Below, in pieces: positions 36,006 to 45,370 of a DNA stretch of 64,000 nt. Within the stretch, counting starts at the first letter, position 1. Every line of letters begins with the position of its first letter. Made by a program: the position numbers and the translations under genes. The stretch is from a bacterium (GTDB lineage Bacteria; Ratteibacteria; UBA8468; B48-G9; DTJG01). The notes under the pieces are model-generated. The model did not search any database. It saw only the letters and a program-made list of their open reading frames with translations, and was not told the origin of the DNA. The stretch spans positions 1-64,000 of the forward strand of contig JAOAAW010000063.1 of assembly GCA_026418655.1 (NCBI GenBank), given 5' to 3'.

Positions 36006-37607
36006 ATGAAAAAGATTTATTATCTGTTTGATGAAAATTATCCTGTATCCTGTCTGGCAAAAACCGAACTTGAACAAATTTTTTTAAAGGATGGCAGGTT
36101 TTCTATCCAAAGTGGTACGGATGTTTTTTCAAAAAATTATGACGCAGTAATTATCTTTAAAAAAAATCCCTCTCCACAGGAAGAAAGAAAACTCGAGACA
36201 TATATTGATGCCGGTGGAAATGTACTTTTTATAAGTAAGTCAATACAGTCAGACCTTGCAAAAAAATTGTGTAAAATCAGAGTGGGAAAAGAGACAGGAA
36301 TTCAGCAATTTAATGTTTTTATTGAAAAGGTTGACCATTATATAACCCAGAGATTTCCTTCAGAATTTCAACTGACAGATAATCTGATGGAAACAGATTG
36401 CTCAGAATTTGATGCTTTTTTTTCAACATTGATTGGCAGAAAAAAAATGCCAGTTGTTTTTACGAAAGATTATGGAAAAGGAAAGGTCTCTGGTATTCTT
36501 GCGGGCGATACCGCGCAAACCTGGAAGGATTTTAATTTCAGGAAGATTGTTGTCAGAACAGTTGCATGGATGCTTGGAGAAAAACAAAAGGAAAAGATTA
36601 TCAATTGTGGGTTGGTTGGCTACGGACCCATGTTTGGAATGGGAAAAGGCCATGGCAATGCAATCAATTCCACCCCTGGCATGAAAACCATTGCGGTCTG
36701 TGATACAAATCCTGAAAGGGTTGAGGCAGCAAAACAGGAAATGCCTGGACTTGCTGGATATTTCACAAACCTTGAGGAAATGTTGAAATTGAAAGAGATG
36801 GACCTTATAGTGGGTATTGTTCCGCATGATGTTCATTATGATGTTGTCATGAAAGGACTTGAACATGGAAAGCATGTCATTATTGAAAAACCTTTCTGTA
36901 TTACTGTGGATGAAGCCAACAAAATGATTGAAGCAGCACAAAAGAAAAAACTGATGTTAAGTGTTTTTCATAATAGACGCTGGGATGGAGATTATGTTGT
37001 ATTAAAAAATCTTATTGAATCAGGCCTAATCGGTGATATCTTCCATATCGAGTGTTTCATTGGCAATTATAAACATCCAGGATACTGGTGGCGTTCGGAT
37101 AAAAAGACAAGTGGCGGTGTGATGCATGACTGGGGAGCACACTTCATTGACTGGATTTTGAACCTTGTCCCTTCTAAAATAATAAGCATTTATGGTGATT
37201 TCCAGAAAAGATTATGGTTTTCAGTGACAAACCAGGACCATGGACACGCAATAATAAAGTTTGAAAATGGAGTACTTGCTGATTTTATTATCTCTTCCAT
37301 TGCTGCAATAAATAAACCAAAATGGAAAATTTTTGGAACAAAAGGAGCAATTGAAGTCAATTGGGAGTCAGCTGACAGAATAAACTATGTAAGTTTTGTT
37401 TCAGGTATCAGATGTGAGGGGTTTGTTAGGTCCCAGCAATCTACTGGCTGGGTTGAGTACTATAGAAATATTGCAGACCATCTTTTGATGGGTGAAGAAC
37501 TTATCTGCAAACCAGAGCAATCTCGCAGAGTTATAGGTATCATTGAAGCAGCAGAAAAAGCATCAAAAGAAAACAGAGTGATAGAGCCATTTGAGAATTG
37601 TGAATAA
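36006..37607 (+). CDS. Fusion: ThuA-like domain plus Gfo/Idh/MocA oxidoreductase
   Basis: About 533 residues from ATG 36006, preceded by AGGAAGAGA. Residues ~1-195 resemble ThuA/glutamine-amidotransferase-like domains (ETYIDAGGNVLFIS; VFTKDYGKGKVSGILAGD; FRKIVVRTVAWMLGE). From about 199 a Rossmann domain begins (GLVGYGPMFGMG) with IEKPFCITV near 293 and GGVMHDWGAHFIDWILN in the C-terminal domain. ThuA proteins act with Gfo/Idh/MocA enzymes in disaccharide 3-keto chemistry, so fusion of the two is functionally sensible. The start and end abut the neighbouring genes closely. Confidence 0.82.
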   Translation: MKKIYYLFDENYPVSCLAKTELEQIFLKDGRFSIQSGTDVFSKNYDAVIIFKKNPSPQEERKLETYIDAGGNVLFISKSIQSDLAKKLCKIRVGKETGIQQFNVFIEKVDHYITQRFPSEFQLTDNLMETDCSEFDAFFSTLIGRKKMPVVFTKDYGKGKVSGILAGDTAQTWKDFNFRKIVVRTVAWMLGEKQKEKIINCGLVGYGPMFGMGKGHGNAINSTPGMKTIAVCDTNPERVEAAKQEMPGLAGYFTNLEEMLKLKEMDLIVGIVPHDVHYDVVMKGLEHGKHVIIEKPFCITVDEANKMIEAAQKKKLMLSVFHNRRWDGDYVVLKNLIESGLIGDIFHIECFIGNYKHPGYWWRSDKKTSGGVMHDWGAHFIDWILNLVPSKIISIYGDFQKRLWFSVTNQDHGHAIIKFENGVLADFIISSIAAINKPKWKIFGTKGAIEVNWESADRINYVSFVSGIRCEGFVRSQQSTGWVEYYRNIADHLLMGEELICKPEQSRRVIGIIEAAEKASKENRVIEPFENCE

Positions 37608-37609
37608 AA

Positions 37610-38893
37610 ATGAATAAAAAAATAACTCTTGCTGGCGCTGCCGAAGTTGATATCACGCCACATGCTGGCACCCTGCTTGCCGGATCTTTGAAGCCAAGGG
37701 TTTCCATTGGCGTTGAAGATCCTTTGTATGTGAAAGCAATATCCATTGAATCTAATGGAGAAAAGCTTGTTTATGTCATCTTTGACCTTATTGCCCTTGA
37801 CAGAGCAACTGCTGAAAAAGGGATAATGATGGCTTCAGAAGAAACAGGAATTCCTCCTGATTGTATTGTCTGGGCAGCAAGTCATACACATACAGGTCCT
37901 TATACAGGCGGGCTTTTTCTTGACGAAAATTTTCTTGATAGAAACTGGCTTGAAACAATACCAGAAAAAATGGCACAATGCATTATTAAAGCCGACAGGA
38001 GTAAAAAACCTGTCAGGTTTAGCAGATTGCGGAACTTCCATTATGGTTTAGGACACAATAGAAGAATTCTATTTAAAGACGGCAGGGTAATCAATACCTG
38101 GCTTCTTACAAATGCGCCAGAACAAATACAATCAATTGGAAGTGCAGGACCTGTGGACCCTGAAATCGGAATTTTTTGCTTTGATGATCTTGATGGAAAT
38201 ATCCTGGCTGTAATGTTTAATTTCGCCCTTCATACCAATACCAATTTTGGTCCAAAATTCAGTGCAGATTATCCTGGAGTTGTTGCAGCACGATTGAGAG
38301 AGCGTTTTGGTCCAGAGGTAATTACTCTTTTTATGCCTGGTGCATGTGGGGATATTAATTCAACTGGACCCAGATACAGAGAAGTCGGAAATGCACTCGC
38401 AGAAAAAATTATAGAATCAATTGAAAAAAGAAAACCGCAGAATGATTTTCTTAAAATTGCCACAAAAAAATCAGAGCTCATTGTGCCCAGAAGAGATTTT
38501 ACAGTGGACCAGACAGAAAGAATCAGAAATTCTGGCTGGAGTATCGAAAGTCAGCAGGTCTTTTTTGAGGAGTTAGAAGCATTAAAAAAAGATGGAAAAA
38601 CCGAGGATTGTACAGTAATTCAGGCCTGGTGTATTGGTGATACTGGTTTTGTTTCTTTCCCTGGTGAACTTTTCGTGGAATGGGGACTTAAAATAAAAAA
38701 GGAAAGTCCTTTTCCATTCACATACCCGGTTGAAGTTGGTGGAGATTATCTTGGGTATCTTATTACAGAAGAAGCATGGAAGCAGGTCGGTTATGAGGCA
38801 TTGATTGCAAGAAGCGCAAGACCTTCTCCACAGGGCGTTAAACTTATGTATGAAAAAGCGATGGAAATGTTAAACCAGATTTATAATAATTGA
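37610..38893 (+). CDS. Neutral/alkaline ceramidase-like protein, paralog 3 (amidase serine replaced)
   Basis: 427 residues, no signal peptide. It keeps the zinc motif HTHTGP (about 92-97), but the amidase signature reads PGACGDINSTG (about 243-253), with Asn where the other two paralogs and known ceramidases have the serine of GD-x-S-P. It may use a different mechanism or have a changed substrate. It begins two bases after the ThuA fusion gene and ends a few bases before the next oxidoreductase, so it belongs to the same unit. Confidence 0.7.
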   Translation: MNKKITLAGAAEVDITPHAGTLLAGSLKPRVSIGVEDPLYVKAISIESNGEKLVYVIFDLIALDRATAEKGIMMASEETGIPPDCIVWAASHTHTGPYTGGLFLDENFLDRNWLETIPEKMAQCIIKADRSKKPVRFSRLRNFHYGLGHNRRILFKDGRVINTWLLTNAPEQIQSIGSAGPVDPEIGIFCFDDLDGNILAVMFNFALHTNTNFGPKFSADYPGVVAARLRERFGPEVITLFMPGACGDINSTGPRYREVGNALAEKIIESIEKRKPQNDFLKIATKKSELIVPRRDFTVDQTERIRNSGWSIESQQVFFEELEALKKDGKTEDCTVIQAWCIGDTGFVSFPGELFVEWGLKIKKESPFPFTYPVEVGGDYLGYLITEEAWKQVGYEALIARSARPSPQGVKLMYEKAMEMLNQIYNN

Positions 38894-38904
38894 TGGAGGA
38901 TACA

Positions 38905-39975
38905 GTGAAAAAATTAAAAATCGGCATTGTTGGATTATCAAGAGGAAGGGGCTTTGTCAATGTTTTTTCAGCCCATCCAGATGTTGAAGTAAGCGCAATC
39001 TGTGATATTGATATTCAGAAACTCTCTGAAGTTGGCGATGCTTTTGGCTTGCCTGATAAGGCAAGGTTCACAAACTTTGATGATTTTTTGAACGCAGAGA
39101 TCGACATTGTCATGATAGCCACTCCCATTCCTTTTCACACAGAACAATCAGTCAAGTCCCTTGAAGCAGGAAAACATGTTCTGTGTGAGCAAACAGGTGC
39201 CTACACTGTTGAAGAATGTGAAAAGGTGGTCCAGGCAGTGAAAAAAACAAAGAAAAAGTATATGATGGCTGAAAACTACTGTTATTTCCATTATATTCAG
39301 GAGTGGAAAAAAATTATTCAATCAGGAAAGATAGGAGAAATTCTTTATGCTGAAGGAGAGTATATTCATAATATCGTGCATTTACTTGTGGATGAAAAAA
39401 CCGGAAAATTCTTCTGGCGTCATGAAAGGCCCCCAATATGGTATTGCGCACATACCCTTGGACCACTTTTGATGCTTATGAATGATAGAATTGTGAAGGC
39501 ATGCGGCCTGACAACCGGTTTTAGAATGTATCCACAGTATAGCCAGCATCCTGGTTTTCTTGATTTTGAAGTCGGACTTTTTCAAACAGAAAAAGGTTCT
39601 GTTGTGAAGATACTTAGAAGCCAGGTTCCAGCATGCCCCCATTTTGTATGGTACTGTCTATATGGTACAAAAGGGCATTTAGAAAATCGTCGTGTTAAAG
39701 GTGAGGGATTTATTTATATTGAAGGTAAAAGTGCTGCTGATGGCGAAGTTTTCACCAGTGCCATAGTAGACCCGAATGCACCTGAAGAAGCAAGGAAAGG
39801 TGGTCATGGAACATCAGAATATTATATGATACGGGACTTTCTTCAAGCAATTAAAAATGACACTGAACCCCCTATCAATGTATTTCGTGCAACCGAATGG
39901 ACAATTCCAGGAATAATTGCCCACCAGTCTGCAATGAAAGGTGGCAAATGGCTTGATGTACCGATTCTATCCTGA
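38905..39975 (+). CDS. Gfo/Idh/MocA-family oxidoreductase, second stand-alone copy
   Basis: About 356 residues. GTG at 38905 is preferred because GGAGG (38895-38899) is five bases upstream and the protein then begins MKKLKIGIVGLSRGRGF; TTG 38890 or ATG 38893 are alternatives. The Rossmann motif is followed by the family lysine region, here LCEQTGAYTVEE, in which Lys-Pro of the usual EKP is replaced by Gln-Thr. Loss of the catalytic lysine suggests altered activity. The C-terminal domain has conserved tryptophan and histidine patches (YCAHTLGPLLMLM). Confidence 0.82.
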   Translation: MKKLKIGIVGLSRGRGFVNVFSAHPDVEVSAICDIDIQKLSEVGDAFGLPDKARFTNFDDFLNAEIDIVMIATPIPFHTEQSVKSLEAGKHVLCEQTGAYTVEECEKVVQAVKKTKKKYMMAENYCYFHYIQEWKKIIQSGKIGEILYAEGEYIHNIVHLLVDEKTGKFFWRHERPPIWYCAHTLGPLLMLMNDRIVKACGLTTGFRMYPQYSQHPGFLDFEVGLFQTEKGSVVKILRSQVPACPHFVWYCLYGTKGHLENRRVKGEGFIYIEGKSAADGEVFTSAIVDPNAPEEARKGGHGTSEYYMIRDFLQAIKNDTEPPINVFRATEWTIPGIIAHQSAMKGGKWLDVPILS

Positions 39976-40006
39976 TATCAAACACACACAAAAAAAGGAG
40001 AAAGTG

Positions 40007-42289
40007 ATGCAACAAGAGATTATTTTGAAGAACCGTATTCACAGGAAGATTAAAAATAAGCCCATCACATTTGGCGTGTGCTGGCCTGAAGGAATAATGA
40101 TGGATGAAAACAAAATAGCACTTTTTGATGAGAAAGAAAACCAGATTCCTGCCGGAGTGAGAGTACTCAATAGATGGCATGATGGAAGTATTCAATGGAA
40201 TCTTCTTGATTTTAATGTGGATATTGATGAATCGTCAACTCGGCAATTGACAGTAAGGGTGGGGGAAAACAAATCTGACTTAAAACCAGAAAATCCCATA
40301 AGAATTGAAAGAGAAGGAAAAGATGTGATTGTGAACAATGGTATGGTTGAACTGGCTCTGTCCACTGAAAAAGGACATCTGGTCAAAAAATGGAAAGTTG
40401 ATAAAAAAGAAATATTGCAATCCAATGGTTTTGATATCACATTCAAGGATGAAAAAGGAAACAAGTTTTCAGCAAGTCAGGGCAGCAGAACCATTGAAAT
40501 AGAGCACTCAAATCCTTTAAGGTGTGTTATAAGAATAGATGGAAAACACGGTTCTGGGAGAAAAGAAATGCTGGATTATTTTTTGAGGTTTGAAATTTTT
40601 GCTGACAGGAAAGATATAAAAATCACCTATTGTTTCAGAAACAGAGAATTACCAACCCCTGGAATTAAAATAAAATCCCTTTATGCTGTATGCAGGTTTG
40701 CGATAGAAAAAGGGAAAAAGTGTTTTGCAGCCAAAAATCTTACTCGTTACTACAAGCCTGGTTTTCTCAGGGTAAATGAAGATGTCTGCATTGTTGCATC
40801 TGATACACCAGAACTGGATGACTTTGAAAATAAACACACAAAAAATGCACATGGGTTTGTTTTTGTGAAAAATGAAAAGGTCTTACATGATCCTGAAGAG
40901 GAAAAACCGTGGTTTATGAGAAATGTAAAATATAGAACAACTGTTGGACATCTTCTTGTTTTTCCCTATCTTGCATTGATCGGTAAGGATAAGGGTATTA
41001 TTGCACACATAAGCCAGATGAATACCCTTTATCCCAAAGAGATAAAAACCAGAAACAATACTTTTTATTTTGGTTTGTGGCCCGATTGGGCAAAAAATCT
41101 TTTTATCACGCAGGGAGCAGGCAGGTCTCATACAATTGTTATAACATCAGTTGAACCAGATATTTCTGATATGGAGATTCAGGATAACTATTTTCACTGG
41201 GAAGTCCCGATGATGCCAGGCTGGCCACCTCAAAATCCAGTGGAAATCATTTGTGATATACAGCATGTGAGAAATAGCAGGGTGTTTGGCATAGATATGC
41301 TTCCTGAATATGACATGAAAAACCGACCACTTTTTGAGAAAAAGGTACTTGATTCCTGGATAGGTGTTTCTTATGGCACTCTTGGCTGGACAGAAGAAAT
41401 AATTCCAATGCCACCAATTGGATTCTGGGACTACGGAGATAATGGTGCAAACAATGAAGAGATGTTTGGGCATGTCTACTTTCAAAACTATTTTAGAACT
41501 GGCAACTGGACATGCGCTGAAAATGGTATTGCAATCGCACGACACATTTTAGAAGTGGATTTCGTCGATTTCAGCATTGACAAACTCCAAAATGGGGGAA
41601 TGGTAGCGCATTGTCTTAATCACAATGATGGTGCTGTATATCCTTCACATATGTGGTTTACTGAATTGTTGTTCGCATATGTACTAACCGGAGATAATGA
41701 ATTCAAGAAGGCTGCAATGAAAATATGTGAAAATCTACTTTTGTGGGTTAATGAATATTTCTGGGTAATTTCAGCAGACCACAGAGAATCAGGTCAACCC
41801 ATGATAAACCTTACCTGGTGTTATCAGTTCAACAGAGACCCCAGATACTTAAAGGCATGTGAGAAAATCATTAAAGAAAATCTCATGCAACAGGTAAAAC
41901 AACATGGAAAGATGCTTGTGGTAAAACCCCATTCAATGCCGATGAAACTTGTCAGATATGGTGATTATGCTACATGGGAAGGAATGTTCTGGTACTGGAC
42001 AATAACAAAAGACCAGGAAGTTAAAAATTTTATGTTGAGTCAACTGGAGTGGCGACTATCAACAGAGTTTATGACACCATTTGCCTATCACAGGGTCAGT
42101 GATATCAATCCTGCTGCATATGCCTATTATATGAGTGGGGATAGAAGCTGGTTTGACAGGATTGAAAAATTCATCAGGGCTGCTTTCAGATGTGCACGCT
42201 GGCCTCTTGGCTGGATACATTCAATGTACGCCCTGAAAATTGCCTTTGATCTCGGTATTATCAGAGACGATGATATAACTCCGCAATAG
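40007..42289 (+). CDS. Exo-rhamnogalacturonan-lyase-like protein (RIFT-barrel family)
   Basis: About 760 residues from ATG 40007, with GGAG at 39997-40000. The N-terminus (PITFGVCWPEGIM, LFDEKENQIPAGVRVLNRWHDGSIQW) fits the RIFT-related barrel of the PcRGL/exo-rhamnogalacturonan lyase group. The middle is beta-rich, and the C-terminal third is an alpha-helical barrel rich in aromatic residues (MPPIGFWDYGDNGANNEEMFGH, YATWEGMFWYW). No signal peptide is present. It probably breaks down pectin-derived oligosaccharides; exact activity is uncertain. It is the last gene of the sulfatase run and ends two bases from the convergent DUF4838 gene. Confidence 0.68.
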   Translation: MQQEIILKNRIHRKIKNKPITFGVCWPEGIMMDENKIALFDEKENQIPAGVRVLNRWHDGSIQWNLLDFNVDIDESSTRQLTVRVGENKSDLKPENPIRIEREGKDVIVNNGMVELALSTEKGHLVKKWKVDKKEILQSNGFDITFKDEKGNKFSASQGSRTIEIEHSNPLRCVIRIDGKHGSGRKEMLDYFLRFEIFADRKDIKITYCFRNRELPTPGIKIKSLYAVCRFAIEKGKKCFAAKNLTRYYKPGFLRVNEDVCIVASDTPELDDFENKHTKNAHGFVFVKNEKVLHDPEEEKPWFMRNVKYRTTVGHLLVFPYLALIGKDKGIIAHISQMNTLYPKEIKTRNNTFYFGLWPDWAKNLFITQGAGRSHTIVITSVEPDISDMEIQDNYFHWEVPMMPGWPPQNPVEIICDIQHVRNSRVFGIDMLPEYDMKNRPLFEKKVLDSWIGVSYGTLGWTEEIIPMPPIGFWDYGDNGANNEEMFGHVYFQNYFRTGNWTCAENGIAIARHILEVDFVDFSIDKLQNGGMVAHCLNHNDGAVYPSHMWFTELLFAYVLTGDNEFKKAAMKICENLLLWVNEYFWVISADHRESGQPMINLTWCYQFNRDPRYLKACEKIIKENLMQQVKQHGKMLVVKPHSMPMKLVRYGDYATWEGMFWYWTITKDQEVKNFMLSQLEWRLSTEFMTPFAYHRVSDINPAAYAYYMSGDRSWFDRIEKFIRAAFRCARWPLGWIHSMYALKIAFDLGIIRDDDITPQ

Positions 42290-42291
42290 GT

Positions 42292-44292
42292 TCAATCTTT
42301 ATACCAGAGATTTTGAAATTTTGCATTGGTTGCATCTTTGAGCATATTGATAACATGAATGAGTCCCCTTCTATCTGATGTTGAACCAAGAATATGTCTG
42401 TAAAGTATTCCCCGCCATACTTTGTAAATAGAAAGCAATGGATGGTTAAAGAGTTTCTGAATTTTATCATCAACCCTTGCATGCTGCGAAAGGAGCAAAA
42501 AGCAATCATCTATACTGTTGTTTTTCAGAGAATTTTCAATCTTTTTTTCAATTTCTCTTGTCTGCCAGAAAAGATAGCCAAATTCAAGCAGAACTTCCTG
42601 ATTTCTTATTCTCTTTCTTATTTTGGTTGCATCAGCCATTTGATATGCCTGTTCTAATTTTTCTTTACATTTCTGATAAGTTCTTTCATCAAAGATTTGA
42701 AGGATTTCTGGAATTCCCATGCCAAACCTTACATTTCTTGCTGAGTTTTCAAGTATGTCATAAAACTCAACCATTGGCTTTGCTGCTTTTCCATAAAGGG
42801 CAAGACAATACTCGGCCGCTAGATTTTCCCATGTCTCATTCTCATCCCACATCGCAAGAGCTGTGATATAAAGTGAAATTCCATAAGATGTCCATATCAC
42901 AGGAGAGTTAAACCACTGGCTTCCATATCCATCGAATCCTTGTTTTTTGAGGAATTTTATTGTTCTCATAGCACCCTTGCTTACAGGAAAAAGCATCCCC
43001 ATAGATCCAAGTGTACTTGTGAGATAATCATAATAGTATAAAGGCCCTTTGATGTGTTTTCTCCACTTTGCAAAAATTTCAGGGTAGATTGTATACTTTA
43101 TTGCATCTTTTTCATAGCTTGAAATCGTTGTCTCGGCAAGTGTTTTTTGTAATTCTTCATCAGAAGGAGGATCATCCAGAGCCCTGTCCCATTTTCTTTC
43201 GTAGATACAGAATATGACCCCAAGATTTTCAGGCAACTCCTCATTAAAATCATCTGGCAACTCAGTATGGCCTGCATAACTTCCAACCTCAATTATGACA
43301 TCAGGAAACTGTGCTGCAATTACTCTTGCAATATCAGCAGTAAATAGGACATAGTTTTTTGTGTACTGAAGTTGTTTTGTGGTTTTCCCCTGCCATGGTT
43401 CTTCAACCTTTCTGCAGTTATCACAAAAGCAAGGCGGCTGGCCATCATTAGGAAAAAAGCCAAATCTTTTCACATCAGGATATTTTTTGAAAAAATTCAA
43501 AAAGTAATCAATGAATATTTTTTTCACTTCAGGATGTGTCCAGCATATACCAAAAGAATCTCTGCCATTATTCATTCTGTGAAGGGCATCTGGCTTCTGT
43601 TGTGGATTATATGCAAAAAACTCTGGGTGCTGGTCAAAGTATTTGCTTGGTGGCATAATGGATTCACAGGCATGCGCCCACATGCTCAACCCTGGTTCTC
43701 CGCGTATTTCAACCGCCTGCTTTATCCAGGACTTTGCCACTTCTTCTGAAAGCAATTCTTTTTCTCCCTGAAATTCCGGTGTCTTTCCTTTTTCTGGTTG
43801 TGGAGAATTGCTCATACCAACCTTTGCACACCAATCAAGCATTTTCATGTCTCCACCACCAAGCATATATCTTGTTTTCATAAATGGCTCGTGGTAATAG
43901 GGCTCCTGTGAAATTTCAATCGTTTCTTTTTGTGGAATGTATTCTATTTCTGGCTGAGCGAAGATACACCCGAGTTCTCTATGCAAAAAATCGTATATTC
44001 CAAGGAGAACTCCCCTTTTATCACCACCTATAAAAAATACTCTTTCTTTGTCAGTTATCCGCAAAATTGACTCTGGAACCATGTTTTTTACCTCTGCAAA
44101 ATCTGTGCGATTTTTTTCAACTATACATATTGCTGGACCTTTTTCAGGAATTTTGCGCATTATCTCCATCCTTGCGCCAGAGATTTTTTTTATATACTTT
44201 TGAAGTTCCTTTGCAGCATGAATTTCAACAGAGAAAGCATCTTCCGGGATGTGAATATTGCAAAGAGCCAAACTATTTTCCACTATTTTCAT
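42292..44292 (-). CDS. DUF4838-domain protein (glycosidase-like)
   Basis: 666 residues without a signal peptide. Residues ~1-115 form the GH20b/GH67-like N-terminal domain (AAKELQKYIKKISGARMEI, FFIGGDKRGVLLGIYDFL). The DUF4838 core follows, with FFPNDGQPPCFCDNCRK (a cysteine cluster typical of the family), VIIEVGSYAGH and the C-terminal helical part. Members are common in Lentisphaerae, Verrucomicrobia and Planctomycetes and are thought to be alpha-glucuronidase-like glycosidases; activity is unproven. Its start overlaps the FMN-barrel gene by 20 bases. Confidence 0.78.
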   Translation of the reverse strand: MKIVENSLALCNIHIPEDAFSVEIHAAKELQKYIKKISGARMEIMRKIPEKGPAICIVEKNRTDFAEVKNMVPESILRITDKERVFFIGGDKRGVLLGIYDFLHRELGCIFAQPEIEYIPQKETIEISQEPYYHEPFMKTRYMLGGGDMKMLDWCAKVGMSNSPQPEKGKTPEFQGEKELLSEEVAKSWIKQAVEIRGEPGLSMWAHACESIMPPSKYFDQHPEFFAYNPQQKPDALHRMNNGRDSFGICWTHPEVKKIFIDYFLNFFKKYPDVKRFGFFPNDGQPPCFCDNCRKVEEPWQGKTTKQLQYTKNYVLFTADIARVIAAQFPDVIIEVGSYAGHTELPDDFNEELPENLGVIFCIYERKWDRALDDPPSDEELQKTLAETTISSYEKDAIKYTIYPEIFAKWRKHIKGPLYYYDYLTSTLGSMGMLFPVSKGAMRTIKFLKKQGFDGYGSQWFNSPVIWTSYGISLYITALAMWDENETWENLAAEYCLALYGKAAKPMVEFYDILENSARNVRFGMGIPEILQIFDERTYQKCKEKLEQAYQMADATKIRKRIRNQEVLLEFGYLFWQTREIEKKIENSLKNNSIDDCFLLLSQHARVDDKIQKLFNHPLLSIYKVWRGILYRHILGSTSDRRGLIHVINMLKDATNAKFQNLWYKD

Positions 44293-45370
44293 TTTTTTCC
44301 CTTTGTTTTAATAGACAGGCAAGATAGCCATCATTTGCATCAAGCATCAGCTTGAAAAAAACCTGTTGAAATTTGTTTCCCTTTTTTTCAAAAGGTCTTT
44401 TCACCTTTCCCATGAGAAAACTTAAAACCTGGACATTTTTAGCGCCGGCATCCAGGTATTCAATAATGTGGGTTCCCCTGTATATACCACCGGTTCCTGA
44501 TATTTCTACATCAGGAAAACATTGATGAGCATTTTTTATCTGTATCAGATTACGCTGTTTGAGCTCCTTTCCGCCATGTGCGCAGCCGAACTCTTTTTTG
44601 TAAACCCTGTTGGCAATAACAACACCATCTGCGCTACCTTCAATACTTGCTTCAACCATTTTCAGCTGAAATTCCACTCCATAGTCAAGATTCAAAATCT
44701 TTGGAAAAACAAAAATATCCCTGAAGACCCTTTTCATAATTCCAGGGATACTTTTGTACCACATCAGAATAGTTTTCTGGTTCATCAGTTCATCATGCTC
44801 TTTTAAAAAAGGACAGAAATCAATCTCAAAAATCCTGTAACCAGCATCATACAATCTTTTTGTAGTGTAAATCCATTCATCTTCAATAAAATCCTCACCA
44901 TAAGAAGGAAGATGCCCGAGAAGTGAAGCAATAATTGGAAAATCAAGTGAGTTTAACCTTATTGCCTGTGATGCAAATTCAAGATATTCTTCAAGGTTTC
45001 TTGTATCAAGACCACCATCCCAGTGAATTATAGGAAACTCTCCATTTTCATCATAATCATCATAAACTGTTTCAACCCTTGTTGGTCTTTTTCTCAATTT
45101 AATCATTGAGCAATTACCTTTATCATCTTCAGCCACCACAGATTTCAGCACACAACCTGAAAAACCTGCCTGTTTTATCATTTGAATTTGCTTTAAGGAT
45201 ACTGTCATCTGACCTGGTGCAACAAGAACAGGATTTTTCAACTTCAAAGGTCCGTAGCGCGCATGGATGTCGAGATTCAATTCATCCCTAACAATCTGTG
45301 AGAAATTCTCAGGAATATCATAATGAAGGAAATAATGACTTAATTCTTCCAGTTTCCTAAATGCATTCAT
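44273..45370 (-). CDS. Dihydroorotate dehydrogenase-like FMN TIM-barrel protein
   Basis: About 365 residues. ATG 45370 overlaps the preceding stop (ATGA), which favours it over the TTG at 45376. The barrel has the class features of dihydroorotate/dihydropyrimidine dehydrogenases: LKNPVLVAPGQM, FSGCVLKSVV, a DGVVIANR phosphate-site-like strand and EISGTGGIYRG with VQVLSFLMGK. Pyrimidine genes are absent nearby and the segment RPTRVETVYDDYDENG is unusual, so a different substrate is likely. Its place between DHDPS-like and DUF4838 genes suggests sugar-acid metabolism. Confidence 0.72.
   Translation of the reverse strand: MNAFRKLEELSHYFLHYDIPENFSQIVRDELNLDIHARYGPLKLKNPVLVAPGQMTVSLKQIQMIKQAGFSGCVLKSVVAEDDKGNCSMIKLRKRPTRVETVYDDYDENGEFPIIHWDGGLDTRNLEEYLEFASQAIRLNSLDFPIIASLLGHLPSYGEDFIEDEWIYTTKRLYDAGYRIFEIDFCPFLKEHDELMNQKTILMWYKSIPGIMKRVFRDIFVFPKILNLDYGVEFQLKMVEASIEGSADGVVIANRVYKKEFGCAHGGKELKQRNLIQIKNAHQCFPDVEISGTGGIYRGTHIIEYLDAGAKNVQVLSFLMGKVKRPFEKKGNKFQQVFFKLMLDANDGYLACLLKQREKNENSGK

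Noticed and set aside
44273..45370. Pyrimidine-pathway dihydroorotate dehydrogenase (pyrD)
   Set aside because: No pyr genes nearby and unusual inserted acidic segment; only the FMN-barrel family is supported.
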